Assembly (NCBI RefSeq): GCF_041270065.1
Contig: NZ_CP065958.1
Coordinates: forward strand, 868,001-932,000
DNA: 64,000 bases
Reading direction: 5' to 3'
From: Streptomyces fradiae
GTDB taxonomy: Bacteria; Actinomycetota; Actinomycetes; Streptomycetales; Streptomycetaceae
Shown: one piece after another, positions 43,149 to 53,045 of the stretch
How the letters are laid out: each line of letters begins with the position of its first letter
Position numbering within the stretch: the first letter of the stretch is position 1
Program-made: the position numbers and the translations under genes
The notes under the pieces: model-generated
Seen by the model: the letters and a program-made list of their open reading frames with translations, nothing else
What the model was told of the DNA's origin: nothing
Database searches by the model: none

Positions 43149-44926
43149 TCCGCGTGGCACCGCCCGCCCACGACCCGGCCGCGCCCCGGTCGGCCACCAC
43201 CCTGCCGGTCGCCGGCGCGGTCACCGTCCGCGGCTACGTACGGGAGCTGCTGCGCCGCCACCGGCGCGCGTTCGCCGTCCTCGTCGCGGTCAACGCGATC
43301 GCCGTGACGGCGTCGATGGCCGGCCCGTATCTGCTCGGCTCGGTGGTGGACGCGCTCACCGCCGGGGCCCGGGAGCTCCATCTGGAGCGCACCGCCGCCC
43401 TGTTCGCGGTGGCGCTGCTCGCCCAGACGGTGTTCACGCGCCTGGTCCGGCTGCGCGGCGCGATGCTCGGCGAGGAGATGCTCGCCGATCTGCGCGAGGA
43501 CTTCCTGGTGCGGTCGGTGGCGCTGCCGCCGGGCGTCCTGGAGCGGGCGGGCACCGGCGATCTGCTGTCCCGGATCACCACCGACATCGACCGGCTCGCC
43601 AACGCGATGCGCGAGGCGGTGCCGCAGCTCGTCATCGGCGTGGTGTGGGCGGGGCTGCTCGTCGCCGGCATCGCGGTCACGGCGCCGCCGCTCGCGCTCG
43701 CGCTGCTGCTCGCCGCGCCGCTGCTGATCACCGGCTGCCGCTGGTACTTCCGGCGCGCGCCCGCCGCGTATCGCTCGGAGGCCGCCGGTTACGCGGCCGT
43801 GGCCGCCGCCCTCGCGGAGACCGTGGACGCGGGCCGTACGGTCGAGGCGCACCGGCTCGGCCGGCGCCGGGTCGAGCTGTCGGACCAGCGGGTCCGGGAG
43901 TGGACCCGGTGGGAGCGCTACACCCTGTATCTGCGCGCGGTGCTGTTCCCGGTGGTCAACCTCACCCACACCGTGGTGCTCATCGGCGTCCTCTCGATCG
44001 GCGGCACCCTCGTCTTCTGGGGCCGGATGGACGTGGGGCAGCTGACCACGGGCGCGCTGCTCGCGCAGATGCTGGTCGACCCGATCGGCATCGTGCTGCG
44101 CTGGTACGACGAGCTCCAGGTCGCCCAGGTGTCGCTGGCCCGGCTCGTGGGCGTGCGGGAGATCGAGCCCGCGGCGGGCGAGGAGTCCGTACGGCCCGAG
44201 GGACGCGCGGTGCGCGCGGATGAGGTGCGCTTCGGCTATCGGGAGGGCGTGGACGTGCTGCACCGGGTGTCGATGGACGTCGCCCCGGGCACCCGGCTCG
44301 CCCTGGTCGGCCCGTCCGGCGCCGGGAAGTCGACCCTCGGCCGGCTGCTCGCCGGGGTGTACGCCCCGCGCGCGGGCACGGTCACCCTGGGCGCGGCCGA
44401 GCTGGCCCGGATGCCGGCCGAGCGGGTCCGCGAACACGTCGCCCTGGTCAACCAGGAGCACCATGTCTTCGTGGGCTCGCTCCGGGACAATCTGCTGCTC
44501 GCGCGGGCGGGCGCCGGGGACGCCGAGCTGTGGGCGGCGCTCACGGCGGTCGACGCCGAGGAGTGGGCGCGGGCGCTCGACGCGGGCCTGGACACCGAGG
44601 TCGGCTCGGGCGGGCAGGCGCTCACCCCGGCCCAGGCCCAGCAGGTGGCGCTCGCCCGGCTCGTCCTGGCCGACCCGCACACCCTGGTCCTGGACGAGGC
44701 GACCTCGCTCCTCGACCCGCGTGCGGCCCGGCATCTGGAGCGCTCGCTGGCCCGGGTCCTGGACGGCCGCACGGTCGTGGCGATCGCGCACCGGCTGCAC
44801 ACGGCGCACGACGCCGATCTGATCGCGGTGGTCGAGGACGGCCGGATCAGCGAACTGGGCAGCCACGACGAGCTGGTGGCGGCGGACGGCGCGTACGCGG
44901 CGCTGTGGCGCTCCTGGCACGGCTGA
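43145..44926 (+). CDS. ABC exporter subunit 2 with intact Walker A and degenerate signature
   Basis: A 593-residue TMD-NBD fusion. The nucleotide domain has a normal Walker A GPSGAGKST (about residues 390-398), Walker B LVLDEATSLLD and switch histidine IAHRLH. Its signature reads LTPAQAQQVALAR in place of LSGGQ. With subunit 1 this makes one complete ATP site (Walker A here, LSGGQ from the partner) and one dead site, the layout of asymmetric exporters such as TM287/288 and TAP. The GTG at 43145 overlaps the partner stop. Substrate unknown. Confidence 0.9.
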   Translation: MIRVAPPAHDPAAPRSATTLPVAGAVTVRGYVRELLRRHRRAFAVLVAVNAIAVTASMAGPYLLGSVVDALTAGARELHLERTAALFAVALLAQTVFTRLVRLRGAMLGEEMLADLREDFLVRSVALPPGVLERAGTGDLLSRITTDIDRLANAMREAVPQLVIGVVWAGLLVAGIAVTAPPLALALLLAAPLLITGCRWYFRRAPAAYRSEAAGYAAVAAALAETVDAGRTVEAHRLGRRRVELSDQRVREWTRWERYTLYLRAVLFPVVNLTHTVVLIGVLSIGGTLVFWGRMDVGQLTTGALLAQMLVDPIGIVLRWYDELQVAQVSLARLVGVREIEPAAGEESVRPEGRAVRADEVRFGYREGVDVLHRVSMDVAPGTRLALVGPSGAGKSTLGRLLAGVYAPRAGTVTLGAAELARMPAERVREHVALVNQEHHVFVGSLRDNLLLARAGAGDAELWAALTAVDAEEWARALDAGLDTEVGSGGQALTPAQAQQVALARLVLADPHTLVLDEATSLLDPRAARHLERSLARVLDGRTVVAIAHRLHTAHDADLIAVVEDGRISELGSHDELVAADGAYAALWRSWHG

Positions 44927-44959
44927 GGCCACGCAGACGCCGCCGCTTCCGCGGGCAGG

Positions 44960-45010
44960 CGTACGGAAAGGGGCCGCACCGGTCGATCCGGTGCGGCCCC
45001 TTTCCGTACG
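44960..45010. terminator. Very strong bidirectional terminator (23-bp perfect stem)
   Basis: The arms at 44960-44982 and 44988-45010 are perfect complements over 23 bases around a 5-base loop. Both ends contain an A/T-rich run (GGAAAGGGG, CCCCTTTCC). It lies between the converging exporter and membrane-protein genes. Confidence 0.85.
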
Positions 45011-45029
45011 GCCATAAGGCCCCGTGCGG

Positions 45030-45821
45030 CTAGAAGACCCCGAGCGCCGAGGCTCCGCCGACCCCGCCGAGGAGCATGAAGACCGGCATGAGGACCTTCA
45101 GCTCGACCCAGCTGCCGGCGCGGAAGCGCATGCCCTTCGGCGGGCCGATCGGGTACCAGCGCTTGCGGCCGACGGGGATCGGCCACAGGATCGGGCAGCC
45201 GGAGACGGTCAGGGCGTCGCCGATGTCGTGGACGAGGGCGCCGAGGACGATCGGCAGGCCCAGCCACAGGTACTCCTGGCCGGGCTGGGTGAACAGCCAG
45301 TCCGAGCCGTTGCCCGGCTGGTCCAGGACGCCGGCGAGGATCCAGGCGCTGGTGGCGCCGAGCAGCCACACCAGGACGTCGCTGGACATCCGCGCGGCCC
45401 GCCACAGCAGGCCTTCCACGGCGAGGACCAGGTGTACGAAGAGGATCGCGAGGACCGCCCAGCGGCCGCCGGTGACGGCCGCGACCGAGCAGCCGCCGCC
45501 GATCAGGACCGCCCACACCCAGGTGTGGGTGAGGGTGCGGTGCCCGCCGGAGCGGCGCGGGTCGGCGGTGGAGCGGGTGGCCTTGTAGACGGCGTACGAC
45601 AGCTTGTCGACGATCTCGCACAGCCACCGGGAGACCGGTCCGAAGGCCCGCGAGATGGTGGCCGCCTTGTGGTCGAGGTCGGGTGCGAGGGCCGCGCCCG
45701 CGCAGATGAGCGCGCCGACGACGAGAACCGGCCAGGGCATCGGGTGGTCGAAGGCCGCGGCGGCCGCTCCGATCCCCAGCCAGGCCGCCGCTCCGGACAG
45801 CGAGTGCGCCGGTCCCATCAT
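45030..45821 (-). CDS. Metal-dependent hydrolase-like membrane protein (YdjM/DUF457 family)
   Basis: A 263-residue membrane protein with about six helices. Conserved metal-ligand-like residues are visible: MGPAHSLSG at the N-terminus, APDLDHKAA (residues about 46-54), GGHRTLTHTWVW and VHDIGDALTVSGCPILWPIP. These match the family related to LexA-regulated YdjM and phospholipase-C-like membrane hydrolases. Enzyme activity is unproven. It converges on the exporter genes and is divergent from the helicase. Confidence 0.83.
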   Translation of the reverse strand: MMGPAHSLSGAAAWLGIGAAAAAFDHPMPWPVLVVGALICAGAALAPDLDHKAATISRAFGPVSRWLCEIVDKLSYAVYKATRSTADPRRSGGHRTLTHTWVWAVLIGGGCSVAAVTGGRWAVLAILFVHLVLAVEGLLWRAARMSSDVLVWLLGATSAWILAGVLDQPGNGSDWLFTQPGQEYLWLGLPIVLGALVHDIGDALTVSGCPILWPIPVGRKRWYPIGPPKGMRFRAGSWVELKVLMPVFMLLGGVGGASALGVF

Positions 45822-45997
45822 GATTGTTTCCCGCCCCGTCTCTCGCCGTGTCGCGCCGTTTCTCGTGCCCCGGCGCCCAGTTGACGTCCGGTCGGCAGTC
45901 CGGCCGCACGGCCGGCCGGCGGGTCAGCCTATCGTCCGTGATCTTCGATCCGATGGCCGGTTCCCTCATCCGAGCGGAATCCAGGCAAGATGGGGTC

Positions 45998-48511
45998 GTG
46001 ACCCTTATCGATCAGCTGCCGCCGACCGCCGACCCCGATGCCCTCTTCGAGGCCTTCTCCTCATGGGCGGAGGGCCGGGGCATCACGCTCTACCCGGCCC
46101 AGGAGGAGGCGCTGATCGAGGTGGTCTCCGGGGCCAACGTGATCCTTTCCACCCCCACCGGCTCCGGAAAGTCGCTGGTCGCGGCGGGTGCGCACTTCAC
46201 GGCCCTGGCCAATGACCAGGTCACCTTCTACACCGCGCCGATCAAGGCGCTGGTGTCGGAGAAGTTCTTCGAGCTGTGCAAGATCTTCGGCACCGAGAAC
46301 GTCGGCATGCTGACCGGCGACGCGTCCGTGAACGCGGACGCGCCGGTCATCTGCTGCACCGCCGAGGTGCTCGCCTCGATCGCGCTGCGTGACGGCAAGG
46401 ACGCCGACATCGGCCAGGTCGTCATGGACGAGTTCCACTTCTACGCGGAGCAGGACCGCGGCTGGGCCTGGCAGATCCCGATCCTGGAGCTCCCGCAGGC
46501 GCAGTTCGTCCTCATGTCGGCGACGCTCGGCGACGTGTCGATGTTCGAGAAGGACCTGACCCGGCGCACCGGCCGGCCCACCTCGGTGGTCCGCTCGGCG
46601 ACCCGGCCGGTGCCGCTCTCGTACGAGTACCGGCTCACGCCGATCACCGACACCCTCACCGAGCTCCTGCAGACCAAGCAGGCGCCGGTGTACATCGTCC
46701 ACTTCACGCAGGCGCAGGCGGTGGAGCGCGCCCAGTCGCTGATGAGCATCAACATGTGCTCGCGCGAGGAGAAGGACGCCATCGCCGAGATGATCGGCAA
46801 CTTCCGCTTCACCACCAAGTTCGGCAAGAACCTGTCCCGTTACGTCCGGCACGGCATCGGCGTGCACCACGCGGGCATGCTGCCGAAGTACCGGCGTCTG
46901 GTGGAGAAGCTGGCGCAGGCGGGCCTGTTGAAGGTCATCTGCGGTACGGACACCCTGGGCGTCGGCGTCAACGTGCCGATCCGCACGGTGCTTTTCACCG
47001 CCCTGACCAAGTACGACGGCAACCGGGTGCGCACGCTGCGGGCCCGGGAGTTCCACCAGATCGCGGGCCGGGCCGGCCGGGCCGGTTTCGACACCGCCGG
47101 TTTCGTGGTGGCGCAGGCGCCCGAGCACGTCATCGAGAACGAGAAGGCGCTGGCGAAGGCCGGCGACGACCCGAAGAAGCGCCGCAAGGTGGTCCGCAAG
47201 AAGGCCCCGGAGGGCTTCGTCGGCTGGACCGAGAACAGCTTCGAGAAGCTGATCGCCGCCGAGCCGGAGCCGCTGACCTCCCGCTTCCGGGTCACCCACA
47301 CCATGCTGCTCTCGGTGATCGCGCGCCCCGGGAACGCCTTCGAGGCGATGCGCAAGCTCCTGGAGGACAACCACGAGCCGCGCCGCAACCAGCTCAAGCA
47401 CATCCGCCGGGCCATCGCGATCTACCGCTCGCTGCTTGACGGCGGCGTCGTGGAGCAGCTCGACACCCCGGACGCCGAGGGCCGCACGATCCGGCTGACC
47501 GTCGACCTCCAGCAGGACTTCGCGCTCAACCAGCCGCTGTCGACCTTCGCGCTCGCCGCGTTCGACCTGCTCGACCCGGAATCCCCCTCGTACGCCCTCG
47601 ACATGGTGTCGGTGGTCGAGTCGACCCTCGACGACCCGCGGCAGATCCTGCACGCCCAGCAGAACAAGGCGCGCGGCGAGGCGGTCGGCGCGATGAAGGC
47701 CGACGGCGTCGAGTACGAGGAGCGGATGGAGCGGCTCCAGGAGGTCACGTACCCGAAGCCGCTCGAAGAGCTGCTCTGGCACGCGTACAACGTCTACCGG
47801 AAGTCGCACCCGTGGGTCGGCGACCACCCGGTGTCGCCGAAGTCGGTCATCCGGGACATGTACGAACGGGCGCTCTCCTTCACGGAGTTCACCTCCTTCT
47901 ACGAGCTGGCGCGCACCGAGGGCATCGTCCTGCGCTATCTGGCGAGCGCGTTCAAGGCGCTCGACCACACGATCCCGGACGACCTGAAGACCGAGGACCT
48001 CCAGGACCTGATCGCCTGGCTGGGCGAGATGGTGCGCCAGGTGGACTCCTCGCTGCTCGACGAGTGGGAGCAGCTGGCCAACCCGGAGCTGGAGTCCGCG
48101 GAGGAGGCGCAGGAGAAGGCCGACCAGGTCAAGCCGGTCACCGCGAACGCGCGCGCCTTCCGGGTGCTCGTGCGCAACGCGATGTTCCGGCGGGTGGAGC
48201 TGGCGGCGCTCGACAACGTGGCCGAGCTGGGCGAGCTGGACGGCGAGGCCGGCTGGGACGCGGACGCGTGGGGCGAGGCGATGGACGGGTACTGGGACGA
48301 GTACGACGACCTCGGTACGGGTCCGGACGCGCGCGGTCCGAAGCTGCTCGCCATCGAGGAGGACCCGGCGCACGGCGTCTGGCGCGTCCGGCAGACCTTC
48401 GCCGACCCGAACGGCGACCACGACTGGGGCATCAGCGCGGAGGTGGACCTGGCGGCCTCGGACGAGGAGGGCCGGGCGGTCGTGCGGGTGACGTCGGTCG
48501 GCCAGCTGTAG
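45998..48511 (+). CDS. DEAD/DEAH-box superfamily 2 RNA helicase (HelY/Ski2-like) with DUF3516-type tail
   Basis: An 837-residue helicase. Motif I is TPTGSGKSLVAAG, motif II MDEFHFY, motif III SATLGD, motif IV-V region VHHAGMLPKYRR with GTDTLGVGVNVP, and motif VI QIAGRAGRAG. After about residue 480 it has a long helical region and a tail rich in acidic residues, like actinobacterial DUF3516 helicases. It likely remodels RNA or nucleoprotein in the cytoplasm. The GTG at 45998 follows a weak GGGG site and matches the start of the domain; longer frames would enter the divergent promoter. Confidence 0.9.
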   Translation: MTLIDQLPPTADPDALFEAFSSWAEGRGITLYPAQEEALIEVVSGANVILSTPTGSGKSLVAAGAHFTALANDQVTFYTAPIKALVSEKFFELCKIFGTENVGMLTGDASVNADAPVICCTAEVLASIALRDGKDADIGQVVMDEFHFYAEQDRGWAWQIPILELPQAQFVLMSATLGDVSMFEKDLTRRTGRPTSVVRSATRPVPLSYEYRLTPITDTLTELLQTKQAPVYIVHFTQAQAVERAQSLMSINMCSREEKDAIAEMIGNFRFTTKFGKNLSRYVRHGIGVHHAGMLPKYRRLVEKLAQAGLLKVICGTDTLGVGVNVPIRTVLFTALTKYDGNRVRTLRAREFHQIAGRAGRAGFDTAGFVVAQAPEHVIENEKALAKAGDDPKKRRKVVRKKAPEGFVGWTENSFEKLIAAEPEPLTSRFRVTHTMLLSVIARPGNAFEAMRKLLEDNHEPRRNQLKHIRRAIAIYRSLLDGGVVEQLDTPDAEGRTIRLTVDLQQDFALNQPLSTFALAAFDLLDPESPSYALDMVSVVESTLDDPRQILHAQQNKARGEAVGAMKADGVEYEERMERLQEVTYPKPLEELLWHAYNVYRKSHPWVGDHPVSPKSVIRDMYERALSFTEFTSFYELARTEGIVLRYLASAFKALDHTIPDDLKTEDLQDLIAWLGEMVRQVDSSLLDEWEQLANPELESAEEAQEKADQVKPVTANARAFRVLVRNAMFRRVELAALDNVAELGELDGEAGWDADAWGEAMDGYWDEYDDLGTGPDARGPKLLAIEEDPAHGVWRVRQTFADPNGDHDWGISAEVDLAASDEEGRAVVRVTSVGQL

Positions 48512-48542
48512 TCCCGTAGCGGCGCCTGAAGGAGGACCAGAG

Positions 48543-49406
48543 GTGACCAACCCCGCCGAGAGGCTCGTGGATCTGCTCGACCTGGAGCGGATCGAGGTGA
48601 ACATCTTCCGTGGCCGCAGCCCGCAGGAGTCGCTCCAGCGGGTCTTCGGCGGGCAGGTCGCCGGCCAGGCCCTGGTGGCGGCCGGGCGCACCGTGGACGA
48701 CGAGCGCCCGGTGCACTCGCTGCACGCCTACTTCCTGCGGCCGGGGCGCCCGGGCGTGCCGATCGTCTACCAGGTCGAGCGGGTGCGCGACGGGCGGTCC
48801 TTCACCACCCGCCGGGTGACGGCGGTCCAGGAGGGCCGGACGATCTTCAATCTGACGGCCTCCTTCCACCTCCCGGAGGAGGGCGCCTTCGAGCACCAGC
48901 TCCCGCCACGCCACCTCACCGACCCGGAGAGCCTGCCGAAGCTCCCGGACGAGATCCGCGACCATCTGGGCACCCTCCCGGAGGCCCTGGAGCGGATGGC
49001 CCGCCGCCAGCCCTTCGACATCCGCTACGTGGACCGGCTGCGCTGGACGAAGGACGAGGTCACCGGCGCGGACCCGCGCAGCGCGGTGTGGATGCGGGCG
49101 GTGGGCCCGCTGGGCGACGACCCGCTGGTGCACACCTGCGCGCTCACGTACGCCTCGGACATGACCCTGCTCGACGCGGTCCGGATCCCGGTGGAGCCGC
49201 TGTGGGGTCCGCGCGGCTTCGACATGGCGTCCCTGGACCACGCGATGTGGTTCCACCGCCCCTTCCGAGCCGACGAGTGGTTCCTGTACGACCAGGAGTC
49301 CCCGATCGCGACCGGCGGGCGCGGCCTTGCGCGCGGCCGGATCTACGACCGCGAGGGGCGGCTGCTGGTGTCGGTCGTGCAGGAGGGGCTGTTCCGGAAG
49401 CTCTGA
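48543..49406 (+). CDS. tesB: Acyl-CoA thioesterase II (TesB)
   Basis: It hydrolyses acyl-CoA to free acid and CoA. The 287-residue double-hotdog protein has VFGGQVAGQALVAAGRTV in the first half, VHSLHAYFLRPGRP and SFTTRRVTAVQEG, and the second-half signature SLDHAMWFHRPFRADEW. The closing part, [23 protein letters not shown], also fits the family. The GTG follows GGAGGACCAGAG and lies 32 bases after the helicase stop, so the two may share a transcript. The last 64 bases overlap the converging kinase gene. Confidence 0.92.
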   Translation: MTNPAERLVDLLDLERIEVNIFRGRSPQESLQRVFGGQVAGQALVAAGRTVDDERPVHSLHAYFLRPGRPGVPIVYQVERVRDGRSFTTRRVTAVQEGRTIFNLTASFHLPEEGAFEHQLPPRHLTDPESLPKLPDEIRDHLGTLPEALERMARRQPFDIRYVDRLRWTKDEVTGADPRSAVWMRAVGPLGDDPLVHTCALTYASDMTLLDAVRIPVEPLWGPRGFDMASLDHAMWFHRPFRADEWFLYDQESPIATGGRGLARGRIYDREGRLLVSVVQEGLFRKL

Positions 49407-50383
49407 AAGCTGGAGCTGGTCAGAGCCTCGGTTCCCGCCGTGCCGTACGTGGCGGTGAGGCGTTCGGCCAGGGCGTCCGGCGAAAGGGTGTAGCCCTGGG
49501 CGCCCCGCCCCTCCAGGGCGAACGACGCGACGGCGCACCCCAGCCGGGCCGCGGACTCGGCTTCCGCGCCCCGGCTCGTCGCGGCCAGGAAGCCGGCCCG
49601 GAAGGCGTCGCCCGCTCCGGTCGGCTCCAGCTCCATGGCCCCCGTCGGCGGTACGGCGGGGATGGTACGGTCCGGCTCGCCCGCGCGCTCGATGCGCACA
49701 CCCCGCGCACCCAGGGTGGTGAGCCACACGCCCACCCGGGACAGGATCTCGGCCTGCCGCCAGCCGGTGCGCTCGCGCAGCAGGGACGCCTCGTACTCGT
49801 TGGAGAAGAGCCACCGCGCGCCGGTCACCAGCTCCCTGGCCGCGTCCCGGCCGATCCGGGCGAGCTGCTGGGAGGGGTCGGCGGCGAAGGGGATGCCGAG
49901 CGTCCTGGCCTGTGCCGTGTGGCGCAGCATGGCGGCGGGGTCGTTCGGCGAGACCACCACGATGCCGATGTCCGCGACCCGCTCGACGATCCGGCGGAGG
50001 TCGATGGCGGGCGCCTCCGCCATGGCGCCCGCGTAGAACGAGGCGATCTGGTTCTGCGCGCGGTCGGTCAGACAGACGAAGCGGGCGGTCTGCCGGTCGG
50101 CCGAGCGAAGGACGGAGTCCGTGTCGACGCCGGCCTTCCGCAGGCGGGTCTCGTAGGCGGCGAAGTCGCGGCCGGCCGCTCCGACGAGCACCGGGGCGAG
50201 GCCCAGACTCCCCAGCCCGTACGAGATGTTGGCGGCGACTCCGCCGTGCCGGATCTCCAGCTCGTCGACCAGGAAGGAGAGCGAGACCCGGTCCAGGCTC
50301 TCCGCGATCAGCTGGTCCGTGAAGGTGCCGGGGAAGGCCATGAGGTGGTCGGTGGCGATGGAGCCCGAGACCGCTATCCGCAC
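49343..50383 (-). CDS. PfkB-family carbohydrate/nucleoside kinase (adenosine kinase-like)
   Basis: A 346-residue kinase. The family signature at the N-terminal side is [15 protein letters not shown] (residues 47-61), and the C-terminal signature is [16 protein letters not shown], with the catalytic Asp and anion hole GAGD. Bacterial relatives act on adenosine, ribose or other sugars. The usual end of the family comes about 30 residues earlier; here the frame runs on into the reverse of tesB as a Ser-rich tail, suggesting loss of the original stop. The GTG at 50383 overlaps the chorismate synthase end by ten bases, so it is translated with that gene. Its role there is unknown. Confidence 0.83.
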   Translation of the reverse strand: MRIAVSGSIATDHLMAFPGTFTDQLIAESLDRVSLSFLVDELEIRHGGVAANISYGLGSLGLAPVLVGAAGRDFAAYETRLRKAGVDTDSVLRSADRQTARFVCLTDRAQNQIASFYAGAMAEAPAIDLRRIVERVADIGIVVVSPNDPAAMLRHTAQARTLGIPFAADPSQQLARIGRDAARELVTGARWLFSNEYEASLLRERTGWRQAEILSRVGVWLTTLGARGVRIERAGEPDRTIPAVPPTGAMELEPTGAGDAFRAGFLAATSRGAEAESAARLGCAVASFALEGRGAQGYTLSPDALAERLTATYGTAGTEALTSSSFQSFRNSPSCTTDTSSRPSRS

Positions 50384-51573
50384 GGCAACTCCTGATGCGC
50401 GAGGTTGTCGAGGTACGACTGGACGTTGCGGCGGGTCTCGGTGACCGAGTCGCCGCCGAACTTCTCCACCACGGCGTCCGCGAGCACCAGCGCGACCATC
50501 GCCTCCGCGACGATCCCCGCCGCCGGAACCGCGCAGACGTCGGAGCGCTGGTGGTGGGCGGCCGCGACCTCGCCGGTGGCGACGTCGATGGTGGCAAGCG
50601 CCCGCGGGACGGTCGCGATCGGCTTCATCGCCGCCCGCACCCGCAGCAACTCACCGGTGGTCAGACCACCCTCCGTACCGCCGGAGCGGCCGGAGGTGCG
50701 CTTGATGCCGTCCCCGGTCCGCACGATCTCGTCGTGAGCCTGCGAGCCGGGCACGCGGGCGAGGTCGAAGCCGTCGCCGACCTCGACACCCTTGATCGCC
50801 TGGATGCCCATCAGCGCAGCGGCGAGCCGCGCATCCAGCCGCCGGTCCCAGTGCACATGCGAGCCCAGACCCACCGGCACGCCGTAGGCGAGGACCTCGA
50901 CCACGCCGCCGAGGGTGTCGCCGTCCTTGTGGGCCTGGTCGATCTCCGCGACCATCGCCTTCGACGCATCCGCGTCCAGGCAGCGCACCGGATCCGCGTC
51001 GAGCCTCTCGACATCGGCCGGGGTCGGGTAGACGCCGTACGGGGCCTTCGCCGCCGCCAGCTCCACCACATGCGAGACGATCTCGATCCCGGCCGCCTCC
51101 TTCAGGAACGACCGCGCCACCGCGCCCAGCGCCACACGAGCCGCCGTCTCCCGGGCACTCGCGCGCTCCAGGATCGGCCGGGCCTCGTCGAAACCGTACT
51201 TCTGCATACCGGCCAGATCGGCGTGACCGGGACGCGGCCGGGTCAGCGGCGCGTTACGACCGGTCTCCTTCAGCTCGGCGGGGTCGACCGGATCGGCCGA
51301 CATCACCTTCTCCCACTTCGGCCACTCCGTGTTGCCGACCATGACCGCGACCGGCGAGCCCAGCGAAAGACCGTGCCGGACACCACCGAGGAAGGTGACC
51401 TCGTCCCGCTCGAACTTCATCCGCGCACCGCGCCCATAGCCGAGCCGCCGCCGCGCGAGATGATCCGCCACCAGCTCCGTGGTCACCGGAACACCGGCCG
51501 GAAGTCCCTCAAGGGTTGCAACCAGCGCGGGACCGTGCGACTCCCCCGCCGTCAGCCAACGCAACCTGCTCAC
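50374..51573 (-). CDS. aroC: Chorismate synthase
   Basis: It converts 5-enolpyruvylshikimate-3-phosphate to chorismate with reduced FMN. The 399-residue protein has the first signature [14 protein letters not shown], then [45 protein letters not shown] and [12 protein letters not shown]. The GTG at 51573 overlaps the DAHP synthase stop. It stands beside a class II DAHP synthase and tailoring enzymes rather than aroK/aroB, so it is probably a duplicate dedicated to secondary metabolism; the genome would need checking for another copy. Confidence 0.93.
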   Translation of the reverse strand: MSRLRWLTAGESHGPALVATLEGLPAGVPVTTELVADHLARRRLGYGRGARMKFERDEVTFLGGVRHGLSLGSPVAVMVGNTEWPKWEKVMSADPVDPAELKETGRNAPLTRPRPGHADLAGMQKYGFDEARPILERASARETAARVALGAVARSFLKEAAGIEIVSHVVELAAAKAPYGVYPTPADVERLDADPVRCLDADASKAMVAEIDQAHKDGDTLGGVVEVLAYGVPVGLGSHVHWDRRLDARLAAALMGIQAIKGVEVGDGFDLARVPGSQAHDEIVRTGDGIKRTSGRSGGTEGGLTTGELLRVRAAMKPIATVPRALATIDVATGEVAAAHHQRSDVCAVPAAGIVAEAMVALVLADAVVEKFGGDSVTETRRNVQSYLDNLAHQELPCG

Positions 51574-52997
51574 CGGCGCTCCTCGGCCGGGCGGGCGGAG
51601 CCGCGCGCGTCCCGTCGCCGGGCCCGGTACATCTCGGCGATGAGGAAGGCGAGTTCGAGCGACTGACTGCGGTTGAGCCGCGGGTCGCAGGCGGTCTCGT
51701 AGCGGGTGCGGAGGTCCTCGTCCCCGATCGCGTTCGCCCCGCCGACGCATTCGGTGACGTCGTCGCCGGTCAGCTCGACGTGGATGCCTCCGGGGTGGGT
51801 GCCCAGCTGGTGGTGCACCTCGAAGAAGCCCTTGATCTCCTCCATGATCCGGCTGAACTGACGGGTCTTGAATCCGCTCGCCGACTCGTAGGTGTTCCCG
51901 TGCATCGGGTCGCACGTCCACACCGGCTGGGCCCCGGACGCCGTGACCTTCTCCACGAGTCCCGGCAGGACGTCCGTGATCCGTTCCGCGCCCATGCGGG
52001 TGATGAAGGTGAGCCGGCCCGGGCGGCGCTCGGGGTCGAGCCGGTCGATCAGCGCGAGCACGTCGTCGGTGGTCGTGGACGGCCCCAGCTTGACCCCGAT
52101 CGGATTCCTGATGCCGGCCGCGAACGCGACGTGGGCGCCGTCGAGTCGGCGGGTGCGCTCGCCGATCCACACCATGTGCGCGGACACGTCGTAGAGGTGG
52201 CCCGTCCGGGAGTCCTCGCGGGTCAGCGCGTCCTCGTAGTCGAGGAGCAGCGCCTCGTGGCTGGCGTAGAACTCGACCGTCTCCAGCTCCGTCGGCAGCG
52301 TGCCGCAGGAGCGCATGAAGGCCAGGGCCGAGTCGATCTCGCGGGCCAGCCGCTCGTAGCGCTCACCGGCCGGGGAGAGCGCCACGAAGTCCCGGTTCCA
52401 TGCGTGCACCCGGCGCAGGTCGGCGTATCCACCGGTGGTGAAGGCCCTGACCAGGTTCAGCGTGGCGGCCGACGCGTGGTACATCTGCCGCAGCCGCCGC
52501 GGGTCGGGCCGCCGGGACGCCTCGGTGAACGCGAGGCCGTTGACGGCGTCGCCGCGGTACGACGGGAGGGCGACGCCGTCGCGCGTCTCGACGGCGCTGG
52601 AGCGCGGCTTGGCGTACTGGCCGGCCATCCGGCCGAGTTTGACCACGGGTACGGAGGCGGCGTAGGTGAGCACCGCCGCCATCTGGAGGATCGTCCTGAG
52701 CTTGTTGTCGATCTGGTCGACGCCCACGCCGTCGAAGGTCTCGGCGCAGTCGCCCGCCTGGAGGAGGAAGGCCTCGCCCCTGGCCACCGCGGCGAGCCGC
52801 TCGGTGAGCCGGTCGCACTCCGCCGCGTAGACCAGTGGCGGACAGGAGCGCAGGAAGGCCCGGGTCTCCCCCAGGGCGCCGGGGTCCGGCCAGGCCGGCT
52901 GCTGCGCCGCGGACAGCGCCCGCCAGTCGCGTGCTGTGTCTCCGTCCATGACGCCGTCCTTGACGCCGTCCATGACACCGTCCATGACACCGTCCAT
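51570..52997 (-). CDS. Class II (plant-type) 3-deoxy-7-phosphoheptulonate (DAHP) synthase
   Basis: It joins phosphoenolpyruvate and erythrose-4-phosphate, the first shikimate-pathway step. The 475-residue protein shows class II features: [47 protein letters not shown] and [18 protein letters not shown]. Metal-site Cys, His and Glu are in these motifs. Class II enzymes often feed antibiotic or phenazine pathways. The N-terminus is a MDGV-type tetrapeptide repeat with several possible ATG starts; the first at 52997 has GGAAGG five bases upstream. It overlaps aroC by four bases. Confidence 0.93.
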   Translation of the reverse strand: MDGVMDGVMDGVKDGVMDGDTARDWRALSAAQQPAWPDPGALGETRAFLRSCPPLVYAAECDRLTERLAAVARGEAFLLQAGDCAETFDGVGVDQIDNKLRTILQMAAVLTYAASVPVVKLGRMAGQYAKPRSSAVETRDGVALPSYRGDAVNGLAFTEASRRPDPRRLRQMYHASAATLNLVRAFTTGGYADLRRVHAWNRDFVALSPAGERYERLAREIDSALAFMRSCGTLPTELETVEFYASHEALLLDYEDALTREDSRTGHLYDVSAHMVWIGERTRRLDGAHVAFAAGIRNPIGVKLGPSTTTDDVLALIDRLDPERRPGRLTFITRMGAERITDVLPGLVEKVTASGAQPVWTCDPMHGNTYESASGFKTRQFSRIMEEIKGFFEVHHQLGTHPGGIHVELTGDDVTECVGGANAIGDEDLRTRYETACDPRLNRSQSLELAFLIAEMYRARRRDARGSARPAEERR

Positions 52998-52998
52998 G
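52944..52998 (-). repeat. Tandem 12-base repeat carrying multiple ATG codons at the DAHP synthase start
   Basis: Four 12-base units and a partial fifth (plus-strand form GTCCATGACACC with single-base variants) code Met-Asp-Gly-Val repeats. Four of the five positions keep ATG, so each unit is a possible start codon. Confidence 0.88.
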
Positions 52999-53045
52999 TC
53001 TGCCTTCCGTCGATGGCTCGGGGGCCCGGGTGGGCCCGGTTGTGG

